Source: Caenispirillum bisanense (GTDB taxonomy: Bacteria; Pseudomonadota; Alphaproteobacteria; Rhodospirillales; Rhodospirillaceae). From it: a DNA stretch of 64,000 nt. Shown piece by piece: positions 28,110 to 35,740 of the stretch. The notes under the pieces were generated by a model. The model did not search any database and had not been told where the DNA came from. It saw only the letters and a list, made by a program, of their open reading frames with translations. Every line of letters starts with the position of its first letter. Positions within the stretch are counted from its first letter, which is position 1. The position numbers were made by a program, and so were the translations under genes. Location of the stretch: assembly GCF_039523075.1 (NCBI RefSeq), contig NZ_BAAAEP010000008.1:32700-96699 (forward strand). Direction: 5' to 3'.

Positions 28110-29492
28110 ATGGCCCTGACCACCTCCTCGCCCCGCCCGACCGGCCGCCGCCTGCGCGTCGCGGTGATCGGTTCCGGCATCTCCGGCCTGTCCTGCGCCT
28201 GGCTGCTGTCGCACGCCCACGACGTGACGGTCTATGAACAGGATGACCGCATCGGCGGCCACAGCAACACCGTGGTGGTGCCGACGCCGGAAGGGCCGGT
28301 GCCGGTGGATACCGGGTTCATCGTCTACAACACCCTCAACTATCCCAACCTGACCGCCCTGCTGGCCCACCTGGAGGTGCCCACCTACGGCACCGACATG
28401 AGCTTCGGCGTCTCCATCGGCGGCGGCCGGGTGGAATACGGCGGCTCCGGCCTTGCCGCCCTGTTCGCCCAGAAGCGCAACCTGGCGCGGCCGCGGTTCT
28501 GGTCCATGCTGCGCGACCTGATGCGCTTCTACCGCACCGCCCCGGCGCTGCTGAACGATCCGGCGGCGGAGGGGCTGTCGCTGGGCGACTACCTGGACCG
28601 CGAAGGCTATGGCGAGGCCTTCCTCTACGACCACCTGCTGCCCATGGGGGCGGCCATCTGGTCGACGGCGGTGGAGGACATGCGCGCCCACCCGGCCACC
28701 GCCTTCATCCGCTTCTGCGACAACCACGGCCTGCTGAAGCTGGCCGGGCGGCCGCAGTGGCGCACGGTGGTCGGCGGATCGCGCGAGTACGTCGCCCGTC
28801 TGACCGGCCGCTACGCCGACCGCATCCGCGTCGGCGTCGGCGCCCGCGCCATCACCCGGCTGGGCGGCGCCGTGCTGGTGGAAGGCAGCGACGGCAGCAT
28901 CGAGGCCTTCGACGAAGTGGTGCTGGCCGTCCACGGCGACCAGGCCCTGCCGCTGCTGGCCGACCCGACGGCGGAGGAGCAGGAGCTTCTCGGCGCCTTC
29001 CGCTACCAGCCCAACACCGCCTGGCTGCACACCGACCCGACCCTGATGCCGCGCCGCAAGGCGGTGTGGTCGAGCTGGAACTACCTTTCCACCGGCCGCG
29101 ACGGCCGCGATGCCGTCTGCGTCACCTACTGGATGAACAAGCTGCAGCCGCTCGCCACCCGCACCGACCTGTTCGTCACCCTCAACCCAGAGACCCCGCC
29201 GCGCGACGAGGCGGTGCTGCGCCGCATCGACTACGCCCACCCGCTGTTCGATGCCGCCGCCGTCGCGGCGCAGAAGCGCCTGTGGAGCCTGCAGGGCAGC
29301 CGCAACACCTGGTTCTGCGGCGCCTGGTTCGGCGCCGGCTTCCACGAGGACGGCCTGCAGGCCGGGCTGGCGGTGGCCGAGGCGCTGGGCGGGGTGCGGC
29401 GGCCGTGGTCGGTGCCGGGCGAGTCGGCGCGCATCTTCCTCAACCCCGGCGTCGGGGCGGGCGTGGCGGCGCGGCCGGAGCTGGCGGCATGA
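28110..29492 (+). CDS. FAD-dependent amine oxidase-like protein
   Basis: 460-residue flavoprotein of the NAD(P)-binding/amine-oxidase group. The dinucleotide-binding fold starts at residue 15: VAVIGSGISGLSCAWLL, with the FAD ribose Glu in VYEQDDRIGGHSNT. DTGFIVYNTLNYPNL, YVARLTGRYADRIRVGVGA and the C-terminal GAWFGAGFHEDGLQAGLAVA complete the family pattern. Homologues lie in the sigma-E regulon of R. sphaeroides, in the gene set tied to methylated and furan fatty-acid formation, so a lipid desaturase/oxidase role is inferred. First gene of a rightward operon; ATGA overlap with the DUF1365 gene. Confidence 0.88.
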   Translation: MALTTSSPRPTGRRLRVAVIGSGISGLSCAWLLSHAHDVTVYEQDDRIGGHSNTVVVPTPEGPVPVDTGFIVYNTLNYPNLTALLAHLEVPTYGTDMSFGVSIGGGRVEYGGSGLAALFAQKRNLARPRFWSMLRDLMRFYRTAPALLNDPAAEGLSLGDYLDREGYGEAFLYDHLLPMGAAIWSTAVEDMRAHPATAFIRFCDNHGLLKLAGRPQWRTVVGGSREYVARLTGRYADRIRVGVGARAITRLGGAVLVEGSDGSIEAFDEVVLAVHGDQALPLLADPTAEEQELLGAFRYQPNTAWLHTDPTLMPRRKAVWSSWNYLSTGRDGRDAVCVTYWMNKLQPLATRTDLFVTLNPETPPRDEAVLRRIDYAHPLFDAAAVAAQKRLWSLQGSRNTWFCGAWFGAGFHEDGLQAGLAVAEALGGVRRPWSVPGESARIFLNPGVGAGVAARPELAA

Positions 29493-30295
29493 GCATCGCC
29501 CCCGCCTCCGCCCTCTACCGCGGCACGGTGATCCACCGCCGGTTCCTGCCCAAGGCCCATGCCCTGCGCTACCGGGTGTTCTCGCTGCTGGTGGACCTGG
29601 ACGAGCTGCCGCAGCTGGACCGCAGCCTGCGCCTGTTCGGCCACAACCGGCGCGCCGTGCTGTCGCTGTGGGATCGGGACCACGGCCCCGGCGACGGCAC
29701 GCCGCTGAAGGCGTGGGTGGAACGGGAACTGGCGCAGGCCGGCATCACGGCCGGGGGGCCGATCCGCCTGCTGTGCTACCCGCGCCTGTGGGGCTTCGCC
29801 TTCAACCCGCTCAGCGTCTACTGGTGCCACCGGCCCGACGGCAGTCTGGCGGCGGTGCTGCACGAGGTTCACAACACCTTCGGCGAACGCCACTGCTACC
29901 TCGCCGCCGTCGATGCGGCGGACGGGGCGGCCAGGGTGATCCGCCAGCGGGCGGAGAAGGACTTCTACGTCTCGCCCTTCCTGCCCATGGACATGACCTA
30001 TCACTTCACCCTGCGGCCGCCGGCCGAGGCGGTGACGGTCGGCATCGACGAGACCGACAGCAGCGGCGCCAAGGTGCTGCATGCCTCCTTCACCGGCACG
30101 CACCGCGCGTTGTCCGATGCGGAAATTCTGCGGGCGGTGGTCCGCCACCCGCTGATGACCGTAAAGGTTCTGGCGGGCATCCACTGGGAGGCCTTCCACC
30201 TGTGGCGCAAGGGCATCCGCCTGCACCGCCATGGCGACGCCCCCACGCCGCCGCTGGTCACCGTGGTGCCGCGTCCCGCCGCCGACGCCGGTTGA
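29489..30295 (+). CDS. DUF1365 domain protein
   Basis: 268-residue DUF1365 protein. Typical motifs: YRGTVIHRRFLPKAHALRYR at the N-terminus, LDELPQLDRSLRLFGHNR, LLCYPRLWGFAFNPLSVYWC, VHNTFGERHCYL and KDFYVSPFLPMDMTYHF. The family is nearly always encoded between an amine-oxidase-like flavoprotein and a cyclopropane-fatty-acid synthase-like methyltransferase, as here, which points to a role in membrane fatty-acid modification. Its biochemistry is not established. Start fixed by ATGA overlap with the preceding gene. Confidence 0.9.
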   Translation: MSIAPASALYRGTVIHRRFLPKAHALRYRVFSLLVDLDELPQLDRSLRLFGHNRRAVLSLWDRDHGPGDGTPLKAWVERELAQAGITAGGPIRLLCYPRLWGFAFNPLSVYWCHRPDGSLAAVLHEVHNTFGERHCYLAAVDAADGAARVIRQRAEKDFYVSPFLPMDMTYHFTLRPPAEAVTVGIDETDSSGAKVLHASFTGTHRALSDAEILRAVVRHPLMTVKVLAGIHWEAFHLWRKGIRLHRHGDAPTPPLVTVVPRPAADAG

Positions 30296-30339
30296 GTGTC
30301 CCGCCCCTGCCCTGCCGCTTCCTTCGCGAGTGGACCGCC

Positions 30340-31566
30340 ATGCCCCATGATCCCGCCGCCGACCTCACCCTGTCCCGCGCCCCTGCCGTCCGCCTTGGTC
30401 CCTGGGGGCAGGCGGTGCTGCCGCTGCTCGGCGGGCTGGAGCGCGGCCGCCTGACGCTGATCGACCCCCACGGCGCCGTGCGGGTGTTCGACGGCCGGCG
30501 GCCGGGGCCGCAGGCGACGGTGCAGGTGCTCGACCCCGCCGCCCTGCGGCGGCTGGTCACCGGCGGCTCGGTGGGGCTGGCGGAAGCCTACATGGACGGC
30601 CAGTGGGACAGCCCCGACCTGACGGCGGTGATCGAGCTGGGGGCGGTCAACACCGGCCTCGACGACGAGTTCGAGGGCCGCTGGATGACCCGGCTGGTCA
30701 ACCGCATCGCCCATCGCCTGCGCGGCAACACCCGGCGCGGCAGCCGGCGCAACATCGCCTATCACTACGACCTCGGCAACGGCTTCTACCGCCGCTGGCT
30801 CGACCCGACCATGACCTATTCCGCCGCCCTGTTCAGCAGCCCCGACCAGGACCTGACCGCCGCCCAGGTGGCCAAGTTCGAGCGGCTGGCGGAGCATCTG
30901 CGGGTCGGCCCCGGCGACCATGTGCTGGAAATCGGCTGCGGCTGGGGCGGCTTCGCCCGCCACCTTGCCACCACCCGCGGCTGCCGCGTCACCGGCATCA
31001 CGCTCTCGACCGAGCAACTGGCCTGGGCGCAGGCCATGGCGCAGCGGGAGGGCCTGACCGACCGGCTGGAGTTCCGCCTGCAGGACTACCGCGACGTGCC
31101 GGAACCCTACGAGGCCGTCGCCTCCATCGAGATGTTCGAGGCGGTGGGCGAGGAACACTGGCCGGTCTACTTCCGCACCCTGCACGACCGCCTGAAGCCG
31201 GGCGGCCGGGCGGCGCTGCAGGTCATCACCATCGCCGAGGACCGCTTCGACCGCTACCGCCGCGGTGCCGATTTCATCCAGCGCTACATCTTCCCCGGCG
31301 GCATGCTGCCGAGCCCGTCGCGCCTGCGCCGGGGCTTCGCCGCGGCCGGCCTGACGCTCACCGACGAGTTCGCCTTCGGCGCCGACTACGCCGAGACCCT
31401 GCGCCGCTGGCAGCACGGGTTCCGCCGCGAGTGGCCGGCCATCCGCGCCAGCGAGGGGTTCGACGAGCGGTTCCATCGTATGTGGACGTATTATCTCAGC
31501 TACTGCGAGGCCGGCTTCCGCGCCGGCACCATCGACGTCGCCCACTTCGCCCTCACCCGGCCCTGA
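30340..31566 (+). CDS. Cyclopropane-fatty-acyl-phospholipid synthase family methyltransferase
   Basis: 408-residue S-adenosylmethionine-dependent enzyme acting on unsaturated acyl chains of membrane phospholipids. The N-terminal lipid-binding part (1-120) precedes the methyltransferase domain: NIAYHYDLGNGFYRRWLDPT, the SAM motif VLEIGCGWGGFARHLA at about 197-212, ITLSTEQLAWAQ, EMFEAVGEEHW, and YIFPGGMLPSPSRL near the C-terminus. It could methylate or cyclopropanate cis double bonds; its place behind the flavin oxidase and DUF1365 genes favours the branched/methylated fatty-acid pathway of the sigma-E response. The start at 30340 has no strong ribosome site. Confidence 0.92.
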   Translation: MPHDPAADLTLSRAPAVRLGPWGQAVLPLLGGLERGRLTLIDPHGAVRVFDGRRPGPQATVQVLDPAALRRLVTGGSVGLAEAYMDGQWDSPDLTAVIELGAVNTGLDDEFEGRWMTRLVNRIAHRLRGNTRRGSRRNIAYHYDLGNGFYRRWLDPTMTYSAALFSSPDQDLTAAQVAKFERLAEHLRVGPGDHVLEIGCGWGGFARHLATTRGCRVTGITLSTEQLAWAQAMAQREGLTDRLEFRLQDYRDVPEPYEAVASIEMFEAVGEEHWPVYFRTLHDRLKPGGRAALQVITIAEDRFDRYRRGADFIQRYIFPGGMLPSPSRLRRGFAAAGLTLTDEFAFGADYAETLRRWQHGFRREWPAIRASEGFDERFHRMWTYYLSYCEAGFRAGTIDVAHFALTRP

Positions 31567-31570
31567 CCCC

Positions 31571-32938
31571 ATGGCCGCGCCGCCGCTCGGCTGGCGTCTC
31601 CTGGCCGCCTACGGGGCGCCGGGGTTCGCCCTTGCCATGCCGACCATCCCGGCCTTCGTCCTGCTGCCGACCTTCTATGCCGACACCATGGGCCTCGGCC
31701 TGGCGGCGGTGGGCACGGCGCTGCTGCTGGCGCGGGTGGTGGACGTGCTGTCCGACCCCCTGGCCGGCTGGCTGAGCGACGCCCGCCCGACCCGCTTCGG
31801 CCGCCGCAAGCCGTGGATCGCCGGCGGCGGCGTGGTGGCGGCGGCGGCGCTGCTGGCGCTGTTCATGCCGCCTGCCGGGGCCGGCTTCGGCTGGCTGGTC
31901 GGCTTCACCATCGCCCTTTACGTCGGCTGGACCTTCGTGGCCGTCCCCTACACCGCCTGGGGCGCCGAGTTGACCCGCGACTACGACGACCGCTCCCGCC
32001 TCACCGCCGCCCGCGAAGGGCTGATGCTGGCCGGCATCCTGGCCGCCGGCGCCGTGGCGGCGGTGACGGCGCCGCTCGGCCACGGCGAGGCGGCGGGGCT
32101 GGCGGCGGTCGCCTGGCTGGCGGTGCTGGCCGGGGCGCCGGCGGTGGCGGTGCTGCTTCTGCGGGTGCCGGAAGCGGCGACCCCGCCTCCCCACGACGCG
32201 GCAGCCCGGCCGGTGCGGCTGGATCGGGCGGCGGTGCGCTCCGCCCTTGCCAACAAGCCGTTCCTGCGGCTGCTGGCGGCGTGGTTCGTCAACGGTGCCG
32301 CCAACGGCCTGCCGGGGGTGCTGTTCCCGCTCTACCTCCAGCATGCGCTGGGCGCCGACCGGACCCAGCAGGGTCTGCTGATCTTCCTCTACTTCCTGGC
32401 CGGCATCGTCGCCATGCCGCTGTGGCTGCGCCTCGCCCGCCGCATCGGCAAGCACCGCGCCTGGGTGGCGGCCATGGCGCTCTGCTGTCTGGTGTTCGTG
32501 TGGGTGCCGCTGATCCCGCCCGGCGCCGTCTGGGCCTTCGCCGCCGTCTGCCTGCTGACCGGCGCCACCCTGGGCGCCGACCTTGCCCTGCCGCCGGCCA
32601 TGCAGGCCGATGTGGTCGACCTTGACACCCTGCGCAGCGGGCAGGAACGCGCCGGCCTGTTCTTCGCCCTGTGGAGCATGGCGACCAAGCTCGCCCTCGG
32701 GCTGGCCGCCGCCGGCGGCTTCTGGGCGCTGGAGGCGGCGGGCTTCGACGCCGCCGCCGCCACCAACGGCGCGGACGCCCTGCTGGCGCTGACGATGATC
32801 TATGCGGTGGCACCTGTCGTACTGAAGGGGGTGGCGATGACGCTGGTCTGGCCCTTCCCGCTCACCGCCCGGCGGCAGCGCATCATCCGCGCCCGGCTGG
32901 AGCGGCGGAGCCGCAGCGCCGCCCCGGCCGGCCGGTAA
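31571..32938 (+). CDS. MFS transporter, GPH (sodium:sugar symporter) type
   Basis: 455-residue 12-helix transporter of the glycoside-pentoside-hexuronide/MelB-like group. Family features: LARVVDVLSDPLAGWLSDAR (conserved Asp-x-x-x-Asp in helix 2), RFGRRKPWIAGGG in the following loop, and WGAELTRDYDDRSRLTAARE after helix 4. It begins 4 bases after the methyltransferase gene, clearly in the same operon. MelB-type MFS members occur in sigma-E-controlled clusters of other alphaproteobacteria with lipid-modifying enzymes, so the cargo may be lipid-related rather than sugar. Substrate unknown. Confidence 0.85.
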   Translation: MAAPPLGWRLLAAYGAPGFALAMPTIPAFVLLPTFYADTMGLGLAAVGTALLLARVVDVLSDPLAGWLSDARPTRFGRRKPWIAGGGVVAAAALLALFMPPAGAGFGWLVGFTIALYVGWTFVAVPYTAWGAELTRDYDDRSRLTAAREGLMLAGILAAGAVAAVTAPLGHGEAAGLAAVAWLAVLAGAPAVAVLLLRVPEAATPPPHDAAARPVRLDRAAVRSALANKPFLRLLAAWFVNGAANGLPGVLFPLYLQHALGADRTQQGLLIFLYFLAGIVAMPLWLRLARRIGKHRAWVAAMALCCLVFVWVPLIPPGAVWAFAAVCLLTGATLGADLALPPAMQADVVDLDTLRSGQERAGLFFALWSMATKLALGLAAAGGFWALEAAGFDAAAATNGADALLALTMIYAVAPVVLKGVAMTLVWPFPLTARRQRIIRARLERRSRSAAPAGR

Positions 32939-32982
32939 GGCGCCGGCCGAACGAACACAGGATGTCCAGGCGGAGGTGTCAC

Positions 32983-33561
32983 ATGCGCAAGCGCGCCGCG
33001 GCCATGGTGGCCGTCATGGCTTTGGTGACCACGGGATGCAGCAGCATGAAGATCCAGGATTTCACCGATACCCAGCCGGAACTGGTGCTGGAAGACTACT
33101 TCGCCGGCCGCACCACGGCCTGGGGGCTGTTCGAGGACCGCTTCGGCGACGTGCGGCGGCAGTTCGTGGTCGACATCGACGGCGACTGGAACCCGCAGAC
33201 CGGCGTGCTGGTGCTGACCGAGGACTTCCGCTACAGCGACGGCGAGACCGACCAGCGGGTGTGGACCATCCGCAAGACCGGCCCCAACACCTATGAAGGC
33301 ACGGCGCCGGACGTGATCGGCACCGCCCGCGGCACCACCGCCGGCAACGCCTTCCACTGGACTTATGCCATGGACCTGAAGGTGGGCGACGGCAGCTGGC
33401 GCGTCACCTTCGACGACTGGATGTTCCTGCAGCCGGGCGGCGTGCTGCTCAACCGCGCCACGGTCAACAAGTGGGGGCTGGAGATCGGGTCGGTGTCCAT
33501 CGCCTTCCAGAAGGACGGCGCAGTGGCGGCCGCTACAGAACCGCGATCCGCCGCCGAATGA
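32983..33561 (+). CDS. DUF3833 lipoprotein
   Basis: 192-residue DUF3833 protein. Residues 1-19 form a lipoprotein signal ending in the lipobox VTTGC (Cys19). The body begins QDFTDTQPELVLEDYFAGRT and includes WGLFEDRFGDVRRQF and WTYAMDLKVGDGSWRVTFDDW, a predicted beta-barrel-like lipid- or small-molecule-binding fold. GGAGG lies 9 bases before the ATG. Last gene of the rightward lipid operon; the 3' end overlaps the convergent NTF2-like gene by 29 bases. Function unknown, but anchoring in the envelope fits lipid handling. Confidence 0.88.
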   Translation: MRKRAAAMVAVMALVTTGCSSMKIQDFTDTQPELVLEDYFAGRTTAWGLFEDRFGDVRRQFVVDIDGDWNPQTGVLVLTEDFRYSDGETDQRVWTIRKTGPNTYEGTAPDVIGTARGTTAGNAFHWTYAMDLKVGDGSWRVTFDDWMFLQPGGVLLNRATVNKWGLEIGSVSIAFQKDGAVAAATEPRSAAE

Positions 33562-34015
33562 GGCGCAGCACCCAGCCGATCACCGGCAGGCGCTCGTACA
33601 GCGCCGAGGCGGCATCCCAGTAGTCGATGTGGGCGGTGACGAGGCCGCCCGCGTCCAGCCGCACTTCCGACATGCCTTCCACCGTCCACGGCCGTCCGTT
33701 CAGCGCCCGCACCCGGCCAGACAGCGTCCAGCGCAGCAGCGCCGTCTCGCCGTCGCCGGCAAGGCAGCTGTGGTGGACGGAGAAGGACAGGTCCTGCACG
33801 TCGTGGAACATGCGCTCGAACACCGCCAGCATGGCGCCGCGGCCGCTGACGTCGTGGAACGGGTCCTTGAAACGCACGTGCGGCGCCGTCACCTGCCGCA
33901 GCTCGGGCAGGGTTTCGGGCGTCAGCCGCTCCAGAACGGCGATGTATCGCGCCAGCCCCGCCTGCTGCGGGCCGGCACCGGCTGCTTCCTGCATAATGGC
34001 CACCGTCGGCATCAC
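33533..34015 (-). CDS. NTF2/SnoaL-like protein
   Basis: 160-residue cystatin-like alpha+beta fold protein. ARYIAVLERLTPETLPELRQ, VRFKDPFHDVSGRGAMLAVF and the strand-rich ETALLRWTLSGRVRALNG match nuclear-transport-factor-2-like/SnoaL domains, which are small-molecule or lipid pockets. The start is GTG at 34015, overlapping the SDR stop (GTGA), with an ATG as the next codon. Third gene of the leftward operon; convergent 29-base overlap with the DUF3833 gene. The basic C-terminus (RLIRRRIAVL) could contact membrane. Role unproven. Confidence 0.82.
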   Translation of the reverse strand: MMPTVAIMQEAAGAGPQQAGLARYIAVLERLTPETLPELRQVTAPHVRFKDPFHDVSGRGAMLAVFERMFHDVQDLSFSVHHSCLAGDGETALLRWTLSGRVRALNGRPWTVEGMSEVRLDAGGLVTAHIDYWDAASALYERLPVIGWVLRLIRRRIAVL

Positions 34016-34779
34016 GACTGCCGCACCATGCGCCGCGTAAGGGCGAAAAACAACGACGACGGCAGTAACGACACCAGTTTCATCAGTAATGCCATGCGAG
34101 TGGGAAATACGATCTCGAAGCGCCCCGCCTCGATACCGTCAGCCATACGCCTTGCTGCTTCATCAGGTTCCATCAGGAAGGGCATGGGGAAATCATTTCT
34201 GTCGGTCAGGGGGGTGCGGACGAAGCCGGGATTAACCACCGACACCGCCACGCCATGCCGCTCCAGGTCCGGCTTCAGCGCCTCGCACAGGTTGATCAGC
34301 CCGGCCTTGGTGGCGCCATAGGCGGCGGCGGTGGGCAGCCCGCGGTAGCCGCTGACCGAGGCCGTCACCACCACATGACCGCGCCGGCGGGCGATGAAGC
34401 CCGGCACCACCGCCGCCAGCCCGTGGACGACGCCCATCAGGTTCACCTCCACCAGGGTGCGGAACGGGGCGCTGGTCAGCGCCTCCGCCCGCACCGGCAG
34501 GTGGGTGCCGGCGTTGAACACCGCCAGGTCGATGGGCCCCAGGTCCTGCTCGATGGCCGCCCGCACCGCCTGCACCGCCGTCTCCTGCGTCACGTCCAGG
34601 GGATAGGGGCGGATGCGGCTGTCCTCGGCGGCAAGGCGGGCGAGGTCTTCCTCCGAGCGGGCGGAGGCGGCGACGGTGACGCCCCGCGCCGCCAGTTCCA
34701 GCGCCAGCGCCCGGCCGAGTCCCTTGCCGGCACCGGTGATCCAGGCGATGCGGTGGGCGGAGGAGCGGCGACGCCTCAT
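34012..34779 (-). CDS. Short-chain dehydrogenase/reductase
   Basis: 255-residue classical SDR. The NAD(P) motif TGAGKGLGRALA is at about residues 15-26 and NAG at about 89-91. The catalytic residues are Ser (VVTASVSGYRG) with Tyr-x-x-x-Lys in AAYGATKAGL. The C-terminal part (VNPGFVRTPLTDRNDFPMPF, ALLMKLVSLLPSSLFFALTR) is hydrophobic and may associate with membrane. The start overlaps the stop of the preceding gene (ATGA). Its homologue lies in the R. sphaeroides sigma-E regulon cluster with the MFS, DUF1365 and flavoprotein genes, consistent with shared lipid metabolism. Confidence 0.92.
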   Translation of the reverse strand: MRRRRSSAHRIAWITGAGKGLGRALALELAARGVTVAASARSEEDLARLAAEDSRIRPYPLDVTQETAVQAVRAAIEQDLGPIDLAVFNAGTHLPVRAEALTSAPFRTLVEVNLMGVVHGLAAVVPGFIARRRGHVVVTASVSGYRGLPTAAAYGATKAGLINLCEALKPDLERHGVAVSVVNPGFVRTPLTDRNDFPMPFLMEPDEAARRMADGIEAGRFEIVFPTRMALLMKLVSLLPSSLFFALTRRMVRQS

Positions 34780-35522
34780 GATGCGCCGCCTTCGCCCGCC
34801 GGCTGCGGCTGCGGACTTGCCGCCGCCGGCCGGTCGAGCCCGCACTGGCGGCAGACGTAGGTGATGGTGGAGCCGTCGCGGGCCGGGAAGCGCAAGCCCA
34901 CCCAGCGGCCGGCGTCGTCGTACCAGACATCGGCGGTCAGGTCGCCGCGATAGGTCCACAGGGTCGCCTCCACCGGCCCCTGGCGGGTGGCCACCGTCTC
35001 CCGCCCGGCGGCGGTCATGGTGACGGCGTTCAGTCCGCCGGTGATGGTGTTGAGCACCTGGTCGGAGCCGCGCACGGCGGCGTTCCAGTGGTTGGTGGGA
35101 AACAGCGGGCCGGTCGCCGTCAGCCGCCCCAGGCTGCCGTCGATGACCAGCCCGTCGCCGTCGCGGCGGGCGGTGACGGTGCTGCGGCTGCCGTCGTCGT
35201 CGGTGACGGCGTCCAGCTGCGCCAGCACCCCGTCGCGCCACACATCGCGCGAGCGGTAGGTGAAGCGGTAGAGCGGCAGGCCGAGAAGAGTTACGGTCAT
35301 TGTGCTGGCCGCCTCCGCCACCACATCCCCGGCGGGGCCGGCGGCGGTGAACGTCACCTCGTGGCGACCGATGACGGCGCCGTTGCGTTCGACGTCATAG
35401 ACGATGCGCGGCCCATACAGCGCCAGCGGGTCGGGCTGCGCGGCAGCCGCCGGATGAACGGCAGCCACCAGCGCACCAAGGCCGAGGCAGGGGGCGAGGA
35501 AGGACGGGCGCAGCTGCGGCAT
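34776..35522 (-). CDS. Exported DUF3108/DUF6134-like protein
   Basis: 248-residue exported protein. Residues 1-28 are a signal peptide ending AAAAQ. The body is strand-rich: RIVYDVERNGAVIGRHEVTF, STMTVTLLGLPLYRFTYRSR, DVWYDDAGRWVGLRFPARDG, as in the DUF3108/DUF6134 group that resembles lipoprotein-carrier-like barrels. A late CRQCG (about residues 222-226) is a possible disulfide or metal site. First gene of the leftward operon; the ATG is 58 bases from a TGATCC promoter candidate. Function unknown; a periplasmic lipid or hydrophobic-ligand role is inferred from fold and context. Confidence 0.8.
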   Translation of the reverse strand: MPQLRPSFLAPCLGLGALVAAVHPAAAAQPDPLALYGPRIVYDVERNGAVIGRHEVTFTAAGPAGDVVAEAASTMTVTLLGLPLYRFTYRSRDVWRDGVLAQLDAVTDDDGSRSTVTARRDGDGLVIDGSLGRLTATGPLFPTNHWNAAVRGSDQVLNTITGGLNAVTMTAAGRETVATRQGPVEATLWTYRGDLTADVWYDDAGRWVGLRFPARDGSTITYVCRQCGLDRPAAASPQPQPAGEGGAS

Positions 35523-35554
35523 GGCGGTGGCTCGCGTCGGTTGAAGGACTGGCC

Positions 35555-35585
35555 GTGGTACGGCTCCTCCCCCGCCGATGGATCA
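35555..35585 (-). promoter_or_regulatory. Candidate sigma-E promoter of the leftward operon
   Basis: On the minus strand TGATCC (35585-35580) and TACCAC (35560-35555), spacer 19, the same spacing as at 28029-28059, lie 33 bases before the 35522 start. The -10 is a weak match, so confidence rests on position and the shared -35. Confidence 0.5.
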
Positions 35586-35593
35586 CTCCACGC

Positions 35594-35662
35594 CCGAAAA
35601 CGACCGAAAAACGCCTATTGCGGTTCATACTGCATTCATAATCCGAAAACCGCCGAAAAAGG
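35594..35662. repeat. Paired CCGAAAA direct repeats before rpoH
   Basis: A 20-base motif of form CCGAAAAC-NN-CCGAAAAA occurs at 35594-35613 and again at 35643-35662 with a few changes, 49 bases apart. The four CCGAAAA units lie between the leftward operon promoter and rpoH, in A+T-rich sequence. They could be regulator-binding sites for rpoH. Confidence 0.6.
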
Positions 35663-35740
35663 GCTTGATCGCCGATTTGGCTACGCCCAAGTTCGGGACG
35701 CGACAGGATATTTCCCGCCCTCGCAACAGGAGTTCGGATC

